Positions 35,038 to 35,113 of a stretch of DNA of 35,113 nucleotides are shown piece after piece. The notes beneath the pieces are model-generated. The model was not told the origin of the DNA. It did no database searches and was given only the letters and a program-made list of their open reading frames with translations. A program made the position numbers and the translations under genes. The stretch lies in assembly GCA_016838885.1 (NCBI GenBank), contig JAEKNW010000296.1:1-35113 (forward strand). Direction: 5' to 3'. The DNA is from Candidatus Cloacimonadota bacterium. GTDB lineage: Bacteria; Cloacimonadota; Cloacimonadia; Cloacimonadales; JAFGVF01. Every line of letters starts with the position of its first letter. The first letter of the stretch is position 1.

Positions 35038-35113
35038 GTAGCTGACAAATTTAAGTATCCAAATGCTTGCAAAACCTTTAACCTGAAATACACAAAATCT
35101 TTATAACCATAAG

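Overview
The window is AT-rich bacterial DNA, densely packed with genes. It most likely comes from a Gram-negative (diderm) anaerobe of the FCB side of the tree, and Candidatus Cloacimonadota fits best. The reasons are two large secreted proteins ending in the 'NYPNPFNPET' sorting domain (type IX secretion / FlgD-like fold), four predicted outer-membrane beta-barrel proteins, a lipoprotein, low GC and strong GGAGG ribosome sites. The phylum is an inference; other FCB phyla use the same sorting domain. No rRNA, tRNA, CRISPR array or transposase gene was found.

Layout. 1-368 holds the ends of two repeat families and a promoter. 369-3773 is a hybrid histidine kinase with a PocR-type ligand domain. 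3875-9599 is a tight operon: AI-2E-type membrane protein, radA, PIN-PhoH ATPase, and an alanine racemase with an extra C-terminal region of about 260 residues. trxA follows from its own likely promoter. After a complete 191-bp mobile repeat (element A) come an outer-membrane barrel gene and a secreted sorting-domain protein. 12643-18123 encodes an 1826-residue Ser/Thr kinase-histidine kinase fusion, preceded by a consensus promoter and overlapping uvrC. Glutaminase (minus strand) and a secreted M6 metalloprotease follow.

23749-24635 is the most unusual stretch, 887 bp without a credible gene. It has a terminator hairpin, an internally deleted copy of element A, and a 270-bp element (element B) with 22-bp perfect inverted ends. 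Element B carries a perfectly paired cloverleaf-like four-way-junction sequence. Next come a second structured segment, another element-B end, and the consensus promoter of a divergent purA. 25990-32094 holds an outer-membrane barrel, a DUF362 ferredoxin-like protein, a FtsB/DivIC-like protein, an orphan sugar-type ABC ATPase, and two overlapping outer-membrane barrel genes. The right end, on the minus strand, has an LPP20-like lipoprotein, pepT and an SRAP (YedK/HMCES) gene, then element A and B ends again.

How it fits together: DNA repair and stress genes (radA, uvrC, SRAP, thioredoxin, PhoH) are mixed with envelope and secretion genes and two very large sensor kinases. The main candidates for undescribed biology are the two small non-coding element families, which sit beside each other at three loci, and the cloverleaf module in element B. 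Next in interest are the racemase C-terminal region, the altered P-loop of the giant kinase, and the altered nucleotide-binding motifs of PurA.
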